Shown here piece after piece: positions 55,837-64,000 of a stretch of DNA of 64,000 nt. The notes under the pieces were generated by a model. That model worked only from the letters and a program-made list of their open reading frames with translations. It ran no database searches and was not told where the DNA came from. The DNA comes from Marinobacter subterrani (GTDB lineage Bacteria; Pseudomonadota; Gammaproteobacteria; Pseudomonadales; Oleiphilaceae). The stretch is from NCBI RefSeq assembly GCF_001045555.1, contig NZ_LFBU01000002.1:496001-560000 (forward strand). Reading direction: 5' to 3'. The number at the start of each line of letters is the position of its first letter. The first letter of the stretch is position 1. The translations under genes were made by a program, and so were the position numbers.

Positions 55837-56771
55837 CAACGGCAACGGCAACGGTTTCCCGCTGGGACCGCTTCCGCGAGTCCTTCCTCTGGTACAGCTT
55901 CAAGCGCGACAAGGTGGCGATTGCCAGTTTCGTGGTGCTGGTGCTGATGGTGCTGGCGGCGGTGTTTGCGCCTTTGCTGGCGCCCACCGACCCCTACGAT
56001 CTGGCGCAGATCAATATCATGAATTCCGAGCTGCCGCCGGTCGGCCTCAGCGGCGCTGACCCGGCTTTCCCTCTGGGCACCGACGCCCAGGGCCGGGACA
56101 TGCTCTCCACCATTCTCTACGGCACCCGGGTGTCGCTCCTGATCGGCTTTGGTGCCGTTCTGCTGCAATCGGTGCTGGGCATCCTGTTCGGCCTGCTGGC
56201 CGGGTACCTGGGCGGCAAGGTGGATTCGGTGCTCATGCGCATCGCCGACGTGCAACTGTCGTTCTCCACCCTGATGGTGGCCATCATCGTGGGCGCCGTC
56301 TTCAAGGCCAGCTTTGGCAACCTGATGTTCGGCGAGATTGCCATCTACATGCTCATCTTCATTATCGGCGTGGCGGAATGGCCACAGATTGCCCGCACCG
56401 TGCGCGCCTCGGTGCTGGCGGAAAAGAAAAAAGAGTATGTGGATGCCGCCAAGGTGATGGGCTTCGGTACGCCCCGGATCATGTTCCGGCACATTCTGCC
56501 CAACACCCTGTCGCCAATTTTCGTGATCGCCACGGTGCAGATTGCCAACGCCATCATCTCCGAGGCTGCGTTGTCGTTCCTGGGCCTGGGCATGCCGGAA
56601 ACCCAGCCGTCGCTGGGCTCGCTGATCAAATCCGGTTTTGACTATATCCAGAGCGGTTCCTGGTGGATCACTCTGCTGCCGGGCCTGGTGCTGGTGGTGC
56701 TGGTGCTGGTCATCAACCTGTTGGGTGACTGGTTGCGGGATGTAATGAACCCACGGCTGTACAAGGGGTAA
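55833..56771 (+). CDS. dppC: Dipeptide ABC transporter permease DppC type
   Basis: 312-residue membrane subunit. The N-terminal FRESFLWYSFKRDKVAIASF, periplasmic FPLGTDAQGRDMLSTILYGT, and EAA loop DAAKVMGFGTPRIMFRHILP are recognised DppC features. Its start overlaps dppB, and dppD follows four bases after its stop. Complete. Confidence 0.93.
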   Translation: MTTATATVSRWDRFRESFLWYSFKRDKVAIASFVVLVLMVLAAVFAPLLAPTDPYDLAQINIMNSELPPVGLSGADPAFPLGTDAQGRDMLSTILYGTRVSLLIGFGAVLLQSVLGILFGLLAGYLGGKVDSVLMRIADVQLSFSTLMVAIIVGAVFKASFGNLMFGEIAIYMLIFIIGVAEWPQIARTVRASVLAEKKKEYVDAAKVMGFGTPRIMFRHILPNTLSPIFVIATVQIANAIISEAALSFLGLGMPETQPSLGSLIKSGFDYIQSGSWWITLLPGLVLVVLVLVINLLGDWLRDVMNPRLYKG

Positions 56772-56775
56772 CACC

Positions 56776-57774
56776 ATGGCACTGTTGGAAGTAAGAGATC
56801 TTGATGTGCGTTTTGCGGTGCGTGGCGGCGACCTTACGGCGCTTCGGGGCATCAGCTTCAGCCTCGATAAAGGCGAACGCCTGGGCCTGGTGGGCGAATC
56901 CGGCGCCGGTAAATCCGTGGCGGCGTTTTCCATCCTCAATCTGATCGCCAAACCCGGCTATATCGCCGGCGGCCAGATCCTGTTCGAAGGCCGTGACCTG
57001 GCGGCCATGAGTGAGCGGGAGCTGCGCAGGATCCGGGGCAACCGCATCGCCATGATTTTCCAGGATCCGATGATGACCCTGAATCCGGTGCTGACCATTG
57101 GTACCCAGATGGTGGAAGCTATTCAGGCGCACCGGAATACCGGCAAGAAAGAGGCGAGAGCGATTGCCCTGGACCGGCTGCAGAAAGTCCAGATTCCGTC
57201 TCCGGAAAAGCGCCTGGACCAGTACCCCCATGAATTGTCCGGTGGTATGCGTCAGCGGGTGATCATTGCCATCGCGCTACTGCTGGACCCCGAAATCATC
57301 ATTGCCGATGAGCCGACAACCGCCCTGGACGTAACCATTCAGGCGGAGATCATGGATTTGCTGCTGGATCTGTGCGAGCAGGAGAACGTGGCGCTGATGC
57401 TGATCACCCATGATCTGGGCGTGGTCTCCCAGGTCACCCAGCGTATGCTGGTGATGTATTCCGGCCGTATCATCGAGCAGGGGCCGACCCGGGAAATCAT
57501 CAACGATGCCCAGCACCCCTACACCCAGGGATTGATCAATGCGTTGCCCCAACTGGGCGAGCCGGGGGCAAGGCTGTTCCAGATTCCCGGTTCCATGCCG
57601 TCCCTGAAGAACGTCCCCACGGGTTGCCCGTTCCACCCCCGTTGCAACTTTGCCACCGAGCAGTGCCGGCACTCGATGCCGGACTATGTGCATTCGGGCA
57701 ATGTGGAGGTGGCCTGTTACGAAGTCGCCAACCTGATTGAGCAGGAGAAACGCATGCAGGAGGCCGAATCATGA
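56776..57774 (+). CDS. dppD: Dipeptide ABC transporter ATP-binding protein DppD type
   Basis: 332-residue ATPase with Walker A GESGAGKS, Q-loop FQDPMMTLNPV, signature LSGGMRQRV and Walker B IIIADEPTTALD. The C-terminal oligopeptide/dipeptide transporter domain has a Cys-rich segment, GCPFHPRCNFATEQCRHSMP, of the sort that carries an iron-sulfur cluster in some family members. Overlaps dppF by four bases. Confidence 0.94.
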   Translation: MALLEVRDLDVRFAVRGGDLTALRGISFSLDKGERLGLVGESGAGKSVAAFSILNLIAKPGYIAGGQILFEGRDLAAMSERELRRIRGNRIAMIFQDPMMTLNPVLTIGTQMVEAIQAHRNTGKKEARAIALDRLQKVQIPSPEKRLDQYPHELSGGMRQRVIIAIALLLDPEIIIADEPTTALDVTIQAEIMDLLLDLCEQENVALMLITHDLGVVSQVTQRMLVMYSGRIIEQGPTREIINDAQHPYTQGLINALPQLGEPGARLFQIPGSMPSLKNVPTGCPFHPRCNFATEQCRHSMPDYVHSGNVEVACYEVANLIEQEKRMQEAES

Positions 57775-58781
57775 CCTCCCCTTTGGTAAGTATCCGCGGT
57801 CTTGAGAAACGCTTTGACCTCTCCGGCAGTCTGTTGGAACAGATCAGCTTCGAGGGTGGCCGTTTTCGCCGCAAACAGGAATCGGTGCACGCGATTAACG
57901 GTGTTGATCTGGAAGTGCAGAAGGGTGAGGCGCTGTGTGTGGTGGGCGAATCCGGCTGCGGCAAGTCCACCGTCGCCCGCACCGTGATGGGGCTGATCTC
58001 CCCGAGCGCCGGCGAAATCCACTACGACGGCCAGCGCATCGACAACCTGGAGCGCAAGGCATCTCTGCCGTACCGGCGCAAGATGCAGATGATCTTCCAG
58101 AACCCCTATGCCTCCCTGAACCCGCGCATGACCATCCAGCAGACCCTGGAGGAGCCGATCCGCTTCCACCATCCGGACTGGTCGCCGGCCCAGGTGCGGG
58201 ACAAGATTCACGAAGTGATGCATTCGGTGGGCATTGATCCGGACTGGGGCAGCCGGTTCGGCCACGAGTTCTCCGGTGGTCAGCGCCAGCGGATTGCCAT
58301 TGCCCGGGCACTGGCGGTGGACCCGGAATTCATTGTGGCCGATGAGCCGATTTCAGCCCTGGATGTGTCCATCCAGGCCCAGGTACTGAACCTGCTGATG
58401 GACGCCCAGGAAAGCCGGGGCCTGACCTACCTGTTCATCACCCATGATCTGGCGGTGGTGGAGCATTTCGGTACCCGGGTGGCGGTGATGTATCTGGGCC
58501 GGGTGTGTGAGCTGGCGGACACCAGGACTTTGTTTGCGACGCCCCGGCATCCTTACACCCAGGCGTTGCTGTCGGCGATTCCGAAGCTTGAGGATGACCG
58601 GCCCAACCACATTCGCCTGAAAGGCGAGGTGCCCACGCCGGTGAACCTGCCTTCCGGCTGTGTGTTCCACGGCCGCTGCCCCTACGCCAACGAGCGTTGC
58701 CGGCAGGAAGTGCCCGGGCTGATCACCACTGATGGTGGTAATCAGGTGGCTTGCCATGCGGTGGAGGAGGGGCGGTTGTAA
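57771..58781 (+). CDS. dppF: Dipeptide ABC transporter ATP-binding protein DppF type
   Basis: 336-residue partner ATPase: Walker A GESGCGKS, Q-loop FQNPYASLNPRM, signature FSGGQRQRIAIARAL and Walker B FIVADEPISALD. The C-terminus has GCVFHGRCPYANERCRQEVP. It ends the dpp operon; a LysR gene starts 74 bp further on. Confidence 0.94.
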   Translation: MTSPLVSIRGLEKRFDLSGSLLEQISFEGGRFRRKQESVHAINGVDLEVQKGEALCVVGESGCGKSTVARTVMGLISPSAGEIHYDGQRIDNLERKASLPYRRKMQMIFQNPYASLNPRMTIQQTLEEPIRFHHPDWSPAQVRDKIHEVMHSVGIDPDWGSRFGHEFSGGQRQRIAIARALAVDPEFIVADEPISALDVSIQAQVLNLLMDAQESRGLTYLFITHDLAVVEHFGTRVAVMYLGRVCELADTRTLFATPRHPYTQALLSAIPKLEDDRPNHIRLKGEVPTPVNLPSGCVFHGRCPYANERCRQEVPGLITTDGGNQVACHAVEEGRL

Positions 58782-58855
58782 CGGAGGCGCGACCATAGGC
58801 TATGATGCCTTCAGTTAAACGCTCTGCCCTATAACCCGCACCCTCAGGGGATTCC

Positions 58856-59761
58856 ATGGAAGTACGCTGGCTGGAAGATTTTCTGGCGCTTGCCCGCACG
58901 CGCCATTTCTCACGTGCTGCCGAATTGCAGCATGTGAGCCAGCCGACGTTCAGTCGCCGCATCAAGCTGCTCGAAGAAGCCATGGGCACGACCCTGATCA
59001 ATCGCCAGACCCTGCCCTTGACGTTGACCCCGGCGGGGGAGCTGTTTCTGGAGCTGTGTGGGCGGATTACCCGGGACGTTCGGGACACCCGGGAGCGCAT
59101 TACGGCTCTGGAAGCCCAGGCGTCGGCGCGGATCAGTGTCGGCTCGACCCAGGGGCTGTTTTCCCACTTCTACCAGGGGTGGGCCACCGACGCCGGTATT
59201 GCCGAGCGCCTGCAGCTCAACCTGAAAGCCACCAGTTGGGTCGGCGAACAGTTCCTGGATGCTCTGGAAGGCGGTGAATGCGACCTGGTGCTGTGTTACT
59301 GGCATCCGGACCTGCCCTGGGGCGCCCGGCTGACGGCCGAGAGCTTTGAGTGGCTGGTGCTGGCCCGGGAAGCCCTGGTGCCGGTCAGTGTTGCCGACGA
59401 GAGCGGCCAGCCACGGTTCCCGCTGCCGGGCAGCCCGGAGCAGCCGGCGCCGCTGATTGCCTATCATAACCGGGGCTTTCTGCAGTCCGCGATCGAAGGC
59501 CACCTGGCGCGGCAGAGGCTGAGCGCCAACCTGCTGCCCCTGAACGAGAATACCCAGTCGGCCAGCGTCAAGGCACTGGTCAAGCAGGGCTTTGGCATGG
59601 GCTGGCTGCCGCAGCGGATGACCGAAAAGAGCGAACAGTTCGGCAGTCTGGTGCGGGCGGGAGACGAGCGTTGGGACGTGCCCCTGGAAATTCGCCTGAT
59701 CCGCCTGCGGGATGCCCGTTCGGAAGACTTGATCACCCTCTGGAACCAACTGGAAAACTGA
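58856..59761 (+). CDS. LysR-family transcriptional regulator
   Basis: 301 residues. The N-terminal helix-turn-helix (WLEDFLALARTRHFSRAAEL, QHVSQPTFSRRIKLLEEAMG) is followed by a LysR co-inducer domain (ARISVGSTQGLFSHFYQGWA). It lies between the dpp operon and the prolidase gene on the same strand, with one base before pepQ, so it probably regulates peptide uptake and prolidase or is simply co-transcribed with pepQ. Effector unknown. Confidence 0.93.
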   Translation: MEVRWLEDFLALARTRHFSRAAELQHVSQPTFSRRIKLLEEAMGTTLINRQTLPLTLTPAGELFLELCGRITRDVRDTRERITALEAQASARISVGSTQGLFSHFYQGWATDAGIAERLQLNLKATSWVGEQFLDALEGGECDLVLCYWHPDLPWGARLTAESFEWLVLAREALVPVSVADESGQPRFPLPGSPEQPAPLIAYHNRGFLQSAIEGHLARQRLSANLLPLNENTQSASVKALVKQGFGMGWLPQRMTEKSEQFGSLVRAGDERWDVPLEIRLIRLRDARSEDLITLWNQLEN

Positions 59762-59762
59762 T

Positions 59763-61049
59763 ATGCCCAATGATGCCCTGCTGTCACTGCAACTGGATCA
59801 CCTCAAGGAACTCCAGGCCCGGTACGAGTCCGCTATGGCGGAGCAGGGGTTCGACGGCCTGCTGATCGCCTCCGGTGCGGCGCCCTACCGCCATGGTGAC
59901 GATCAGGCCTGGCATTTCCAGGGCTATGGTCCGTTCCTGCACTGGACCGGGCTGGCCGGCCGGGAACATTGCTGGCTGTGGCTCCGGCCCGGTCATAAGC
60001 CGGTGTTGTGGCTGTTCCAGCCAGCGGATTTCTGGCACGCCAACCAACCGTTGCCGGAAGAACCCTGGCAGACCGTTATCGAGGTTCGCAGCCGTCAGTC
60101 GCCCGAGGCGCCGGTGCTCGATGATCCGGGCCGTCTGGCGGTAATCGGTGACCCCACAATGCTCGAAGGCGTACCCGGGGATATTAATCCGCAGCACCTG
60201 CTTGAAGCCCTGGATGAAACCCGGGTGCGCAAAACCGCCTATGAAATCGAATGCCTGGCCCGTGCCAATACCCTAGCGCTGGCCGGGCACCGGGCTGCCC
60301 GGGACGCCTTTGTCGCGGGTGAGAGCGAATTCGGCATCAGTCTCGCCTATCAGCAGGCCACCGGCCAGCGGGAAGCGGATGCCCCCTATCACAGCATCAT
60401 CTGCCTGAATGACCACGCCGGCACACTGCACTACCAGTACTACGATACCCGGCCCCCGGGGCATTCCCGCAGCCTGCTGATCGACGCCGGGGTCCGGTTC
60501 CGGGGCTATTGCTCCGACATCACCCGCACCACCGCAGGCCCGGGTGAATCCCGCTTTGCCGCCCTGGTCCTCGGTCTTGAGCGGCTTCAGTTACGGCTGT
60601 GTGGCATGGTGGCACCCGGAGTGGACTACATTGATATCCACCGCAAGGCGCACCAGGGCATTGCGGCGTTGCTGTCCGCCACCGGCCTGGTAACCGGCCT
60701 GGAGGATCAGGACATGGTGGAGCAGGGCATTACCCGGGTCTTTTTCCCCCACGGCATTGGCCACTTCCTCGGGGTTCAGGTCCACGATGTCGCCGGCAAG
60801 CCGACGCCGCCGCCGGACGATGCGCCCTTCCTGCGCCTGACCCGCCGGCTTGAACCCGGCATGGTGGTCACCATCGAGCCCGGGCTTTATTTCATCCCAT
60901 CGTTGCTGGACCCCCTGCTGGAAGGGGCGCTTGGGCGTCACCTGAATTCGGATCTGATTGGCAAGCTGCGCGGCTGCGGGGGCATCCGTATCGAGGACAA
61001 CGTGCTGGTCACCGAGAGCGGGAGCCGCAACCTGACCCGGGATTCATAG
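59763..61049 (+). CDS. pepQ: Xaa-Pro dipeptidase (prolidase, OPAA-like, M24B)
   Basis: 428-residue cytoplasmic metallopeptidase cleaving dipeptides with C-terminal proline. The two-metal ligands are visible: two Asp in LLIDAGVRFRGYCSDITRTT, His in FFPHGIGHFLGVQVHD, Glu in VVTIEPGLYFI and Glu in GGIRIEDNVLVTE. The full chain resembles the Alteromonas prolidase known for organophosphate hydrolysis as a side activity. It follows the LysR gene by one base. Together with dppBCDF it makes a dipeptide import and cleavage block. Confidence 0.95.
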   Translation: MPNDALLSLQLDHLKELQARYESAMAEQGFDGLLIASGAAPYRHGDDQAWHFQGYGPFLHWTGLAGREHCWLWLRPGHKPVLWLFQPADFWHANQPLPEEPWQTVIEVRSRQSPEAPVLDDPGRLAVIGDPTMLEGVPGDINPQHLLEALDETRVRKTAYEIECLARANTLALAGHRAARDAFVAGESEFGISLAYQQATGQREADAPYHSIICLNDHAGTLHYQYYDTRPPGHSRSLLIDAGVRFRGYCSDITRTTAGPGESRFAALVLGLERLQLRLCGMVAPGVDYIDIHRKAHQGIAALLSATGLVTGLEDQDMVEQGITRVFFPHGIGHFLGVQVHDVAGKPTPPPDDAPFLRLTRRLEPGMVVTIEPGLYFIPSLLDPLLEGALGRHLNSDLIGKLRGCGGIRIEDNVLVTESGSRNLTRDS

Positions 61050-61119
61050 GCCCGGAAGCTCTCGGGCCCGGGAGCGATTTATTGCGCAAAATTAAGCCAG
61101 AAGGCTTGCATTTCTGGAT

Positions 61120-61138
61120 GCTAATGACAATACTTATC
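61120..61138. promoter_or_regulatory. Fur-box candidate upstream of bfd
   Basis: GCTAATGACAATACTTATC matches 15 of 19 positions of the classical Fur box GATAATGATAATCATTATC. It lies 34 bases before the bfd start, where a repressor would block transcription, consistent with iron control of Bfd, which releases iron from bacterioferritin. Confidence 0.7.
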
Positions 61139-61171
61139 ACTAACCTTTATTGTCATAGGTGAGTCACGACC

Positions 61172-61378
61172 ATGTATGTATGCCTTTGCCACGGCGTAAC
61201 CGACCGGGAAATTCGCGAAGCGGCCGATAACGGCGTTTCTTCCATGCGCCAGCTTGGCAAGGAACTGGGCGTTGGTACCCAGTGTGGCCGTTGCGCCTGC
61301 ACCGCCCGGGAAATCCTGCGCGAGAGCCGTTCCCCGGATTATCTGGCACTGGCCAGCATGCTCGCCCAGCCCGCCTGA
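61172..61378 (+). CDS. bfd: Bacterioferritin-associated ferredoxin
   Basis: 68-residue [2Fe-2S] protein that reduces bacterioferritin to mobilise stored iron. The four cluster cysteines are visible: MYVCLCHGVTDREI (Cys4, Cys6) and GTQCGRCACTARE (the C-x2-C pair). A Fur-box candidate lies just upstream. Bfr follows 90 bp downstream on the same strand, a common arrangement. Confidence 0.95.
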   Translation: MYVCLCHGVTDREIREAADNGVSSMRQLGKELGVGTQCGRCACTAREILRESRSPDYLALASMLAQPA

Positions 61379-61468
61379 CGACATTTCCTGCTCCGCCATA
61401 TTTTTCTCCTGCGCCATAAGGGGCTATCCTAAAAGGCTGATCCACCCAGCCATCAGGGGAGCCCTGCA

Positions 61469-61945
61469 ATGAAAGGCGACAAGAAAGTCATCCAGTATCT
61501 CAACAAGGTCCTCGCCAACGAGCTGACCGCCATCAACCAGTATTTTCTCCATTCCCGCATGTACAAGGACTGGGGCATCAGCAAGCTGGCCGCCAAGGAA
61601 TACGAAGAATCCATCGACGAAATGAAGCACGCCGATCAGTTGATCGAGCGGATCCTGTTTCTCGAAGGATTGCCGAACCTCCAGGACCTCAACAAACTGT
61701 TGATCGGTGAGAACGTCGAGGAAATGATCTCCTGCGATCTCAAATTGGAGCAGATCGCCCATACTGACCTGAAAGAAGCCATCGCCTACTGCGAGGAAGT
61801 TCAGGATTACACCAGCCGCCAGCTGTTCCGCAGCATCCTGGACAGTGAAGAAGAGCACATCGACTGGCTGGAAACCCAACTGGAGATGATTTCCCAGATG
61901 GGCATCCAGAACTACATTCAACTGCAGTCATCCGCCGCGGAGTAA
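61469..61945 (+). CDS. bfr: Bacterioferritin
   Basis: 158-residue haem-containing ferritin that assembles into a 24-subunit iron store. Ferroxidase residues are in place (Glu18 in [10 protein letters not shown], Glu51 and His54 in IDEMKHADQ, Glu127 and His130 in [10 protein letters not shown]). The haem-ligand Met52 sits in the same helix segment (DEMKHA). Having both Met52 and a complete centre suggests a fully functional subunit. It follows bfd and is 9 bp ahead of the phosphomannomutase gene. Confidence 0.96.
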   Translation: MKGDKKVIQYLNKVLANELTAINQYFLHSRMYKDWGISKLAAKEYEESIDEMKHADQLIERILFLEGLPNLQDLNKLLIGENVEEMISCDLKLEQIAHTDLKEAIAYCEEVQDYTSRQLFRSILDSEEEHIDWLETQLEMISQMGIQNYIQLQSSAAE

Positions 61946-61954
61946 CACCAGACA

Positions 61955-63313
61955 ATGGACCTGTCCTGCTTTAAAGCCTACGATCTGCGCGGACGAGTGC
62001 CGGATCAGCTCAACCCTATCCTGGCCGAGAAAATCGGCCGGGCCTACGTGGAAGTGACCGGCGCGAAAAAAGTGATCGTCGGCTACGACATCCGCCTCTC
62101 CAGCCCGGACATTGCCGAAGCCCTGAGCTCCGGCCTGATGGCAGCCGGGGCGGATGTCTTTGATATTGGCCTGTGTGGCACCGAGCAGGTGTACTTCGCC
62201 ACCAGCCACTACAAGATGGACGGTGGCATCATGGTCACCGCCAGCCACAACCCCAAAGACCACAACGGCATGAAAATGGTCGGCCCCGAATCCCGGCCCA
62301 TCAGCTCCGATAACGGTCTGAACGACATCCGTGACCGGGTGCTGGAGCCCTTTGCCGATGCGCCCGAGCAGGGCCGCTATGAGGCCCTGGAAGTGATGAG
62401 CGCCTATATCGACCACCTGCTGGGTTACGTCGATGCCGGTTCCCTCAGCCCGCTGACTATTGTCTGCAATGCCGGTAACGGCGGCGCTGGCCTGGTCATC
62501 GACGAACTCGAGCAGCACCTGCCCTTCGAATTCGTGAAAGTGCACCACCAGCCCGATGGCCACTTCCCGAACGGCGTGCCCAACCCGATCCTCCCCGAAA
62601 ACCGCGCCGCCACTGCCGATGCCGTGATCGAGCAGGGCGCCGCCATGGGCATCGCCTGGGACGGCGACTACGACCGCTGTTTCTTCTTCGACGAAAACGG
62701 CCGGTTCATCGAAGGCTACTACATCGTCGGATTACTGGCCGACCAGTTCCTGCGCAAGACCGGCGGCGGTAAAGTCATCCACGACCCGCGCCTCACCTGG
62801 AACACCCTGGATCTGGTCAAGGCCGCGGGCGGCGAAGCCATCGAAAGCAAAACCGGCCACGCCTTCATCAAACAGCGCATGCGCGACGAAGACGCCGTTT
62901 ACGGCGGCGAAATGAGCGCCCACCATTACTTCCGCGACTTCGCCTACTGCGACAGCGGCATGATCCCCTGGCTACTGATCGCCGAACGCCTGTGCCAGTC
63001 CGGCGAGCCGTTCTCATCCCTCATCGACGCCCGGATCGAAGCCTACCCGGCCAGCGGCGAAATCAACCGCACCATCGATGATCCCCCCAAGGTCATCGCC
63101 GCGATTGAAGCCAAATACAGCGTCGGCGCCAAAAACGTCAGCCACGTGGATGGCGTGAGCATCGAATTCGACAACTGGCGCTTCAACCTCCGGATGTCCA
63201 ACACCGAACCGGTTGTGCGGCTGAATGTGGAGTCGCGGGCGGATATTCCGTTGATGGAAGAGAAGACGAAAGAGTTGTTAGCGGAAATGGATAGGCTGAA
63301 CCAGGAAGGTTGA
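61955..63313 (+). CDS. Phosphomannomutase/phosphoglucomutase
   Basis: 452-residue alpha-D-phosphohexomutase (AlgC/ManB type), interconverting hexose 6- and 1-phosphates for surface polysaccharide or GDP-mannose synthesis. Four signatures are seen in order: phosphoserine loop VTASHNPKDHNGMK, metal loop AWDGDYDRCFFFDE, sugar-binding GGEMSAHHYFRD, and phosphate-binding RMSNTEPVVRLN. It lies 9 bp after bfr, an unusual partner, possibly chance. Confidence 0.95.
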   Translation: MDLSCFKAYDLRGRVPDQLNPILAEKIGRAYVEVTGAKKVIVGYDIRLSSPDIAEALSSGLMAAGADVFDIGLCGTEQVYFATSHYKMDGGIMVTASHNPKDHNGMKMVGPESRPISSDNGLNDIRDRVLEPFADAPEQGRYEALEVMSAYIDHLLGYVDAGSLSPLTIVCNAGNGGAGLVIDELEQHLPFEFVKVHHQPDGHFPNGVPNPILPENRAATADAVIEQGAAMGIAWDGDYDRCFFFDENGRFIEGYYIVGLLADQFLRKTGGGKVIHDPRLTWNTLDLVKAAGGEAIESKTGHAFIKQRMRDEDAVYGGEMSAHHYFRDFAYCDSGMIPWLLIAERLCQSGEPFSSLIDARIEAYPASGEINRTIDDPPKVIAAIEAKYSVGAKNVSHVDGVSIEFDNWRFNLRMSNTEPVVRLNVESRADIPLMEEKTKELLAEMDRLNQEG

Positions 63314-63331
63314 CGCCGGAATTTGGGGCCG

Positions 63332-63441
63332 ATCGGTGCGGCTCCTTCTCCTGAAACTGTGCGAGGCCATGGATGGCTGAGCTCAAGCGTCACATGGACG
63401 TGCCGCAAGGAGCGTGTTTCAGGAGAAGGAGCCGTGCCGAT
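63332..63441. repeat. 26-bp inverted repeat with 58-bp loop
   Basis: Arms at 63332-63357 and 63416-63441 match at 24 of 26 positions when one is reversed (core CGGCTCCTTCTCCTGAAAC). The loop contains a patterned sequence beginning TGTGCGAGGCCATGG. It sits between convergent pmm and phospholipase genes, 18 bp after the pmm stop. It may be a dispersed repeat, a MITE-like unit or a transcript-ending stem; no T-run follows. Confidence 0.75.
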
Positions 63442-63468
63442 TGGTCTCGCACGAACGATTTTATTGGA

Positions 63469-64000
63469 TCAGAGCCAGTCGTTCAGCATAATCCCGATAC
63501 CGAACCGCTGAATCCGGTGGTTATAATCAATCAGACTCTCCCCGTACCCGTTGTAGTACTGAACGAACCCCTTGACTGTATCCCCCATGGGAAAGCTGTA
63601 GCCGAACTCCACCGATGTGCGGTTATTGTCCGACTGCAGATTATTCATCAGCCGCAATGAAAACGTCCGGTCCTCCGTCAGCTTGTAGACAGCGCGATAG
63701 TTGGCGTAGCCCAGGTAGTCCTCAATATCGGCATTGTCATTCGTGCTGCCCTCCGGAATCCGGTACCAGGGCTCCACCATGAACAGCCAGCGCCCGTAAC
63801 TGTAGGCGGCTGTGCCGACAATCCGGTTCCAGCTCCGGGAGCGGGGCTCCGACTGACCGTTGGACTGGTGATTGAACCCGATGGTCACGCCGTTCAGCGT
63901 CCCCGGGCCGACATCCAAGTCCGTCCGGTAACGCAGGAAAATCTCCGGCTCGTAGTTGGTCTCCCGGAAGGGCGCGGAGTCGTCCTGGTTGTAGACCTGC
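63469..64000 (-). CDS. pldA: Outer-membrane phospholipase A (OMPLA), 3' part
   Basis: C-terminal 176 residues of an outer-membrane beta-barrel phospholipase. The catalytic motif VTIGFNHQSNGQSEPRSRSW, with His and Ser, is visible, and the rest is made of alternating amphipathic strands ending in GIGIMLNDWL, with an aromatic-rich barrel end. The frame is open through the right edge of the window, so the N-terminus and signal peptide are outside. The enzyme hydrolyses phospholipids that reach the outer leaflet. Confidence 0.9.
   Translation of the reverse strand, partial: QVYNQDDSAPFRETNYEPEIFLRYRTDLDVGPGTLNGVTIGFNHQSNGQSEPRSRSWNRIVGTAAYSYGRWLFMVEPWYRIPEGSTNDNADIEDYLGYANYRAVYKLTEDRTFSLRLMNNLQSDNNRTSVEFGYSFPMGDTVKGFVQYYNGYGESLIDYNHRIQRFGIGIMLNDWL

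Noticed and set aside
61050..61067. GCCCG...CGGGC hairpin after pepQ as a terminator
   Set aside because: Five-base stem with an eight-base loop and no T-run; too weak to call.

Overview
The window looks like a chromosomal segment of a marine, GC-rich gammaproteobacterium, probably Marinobacter-like. This is an inference from gene content and codon style: homogentisate catabolism, a CYP116B-type self-sufficient P450, several TRAP transporters, an OPAA/PepQ-type prolidase, Bfd/Bfr and LrgAB. No rRNA or species marker is present to fix the genus.

Region 1 (1-11.4 kb) is aromatic catabolism. A 5'-truncated MOT1-type transporter is followed by hppD. The convergent hmgA-fahA-maiA operon completes tyrosine degradation to fumarate and acetoacetate. 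An IclR regulator lies upstream of hmgA and diverges from a fused P450-reductase-ferredoxin followed by a complete TRAP transporter. A strong palindrome sits between the regulator and the P450.

Region 2 (11.5-20 kb, minus strand) holds a TauE/SafE permease and a five-gene peptide ABC importer run with a gamma-glutamyltransferase-family enzyme and a GntR regulator.

Region 3 (20-25.4 kb) is a mobile-element graveyard: an IS110 5' fragment, an integron-type gene cassette split by an intact IS21-family element (7-bp target duplication), its attC-like site, and a truncated group II intron abutting that attC.

Region 4 (25.4-31.4 kb) is a MocR/GntR regulator divergent from a second TRAP transporter and a class II HMG-CoA reductase, predicted to be a mevalonate uptake and catabolism module.

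Region 5 (31.7-49.9 kb) is a defence island ending at tRNA-Arg(CCG). It carries type I R-M genes (hsdR split from hsdMS by a PIN/HTH toxin-antitoxin pair and a broken nuclease gene), a deleted TOTE-system primase-helicase, a Fic protein, fragments, and an AT-richer two-gene module of a 957-aa N6-methylase and a PD-(D/E)XK-like protein preceded by a frameshifted small gene.

Region 6 (50-64 kb) is core-like: yaeQ, lrgAB, a second dipeptide ABC operon whose binding-protein gene is split by an IS3-family element, a LysR regulator, prolidase, bfd-bfr (with a Fur-box candidate), phosphomannomutase, and the 3' part of an outer-membrane phospholipase A gene.
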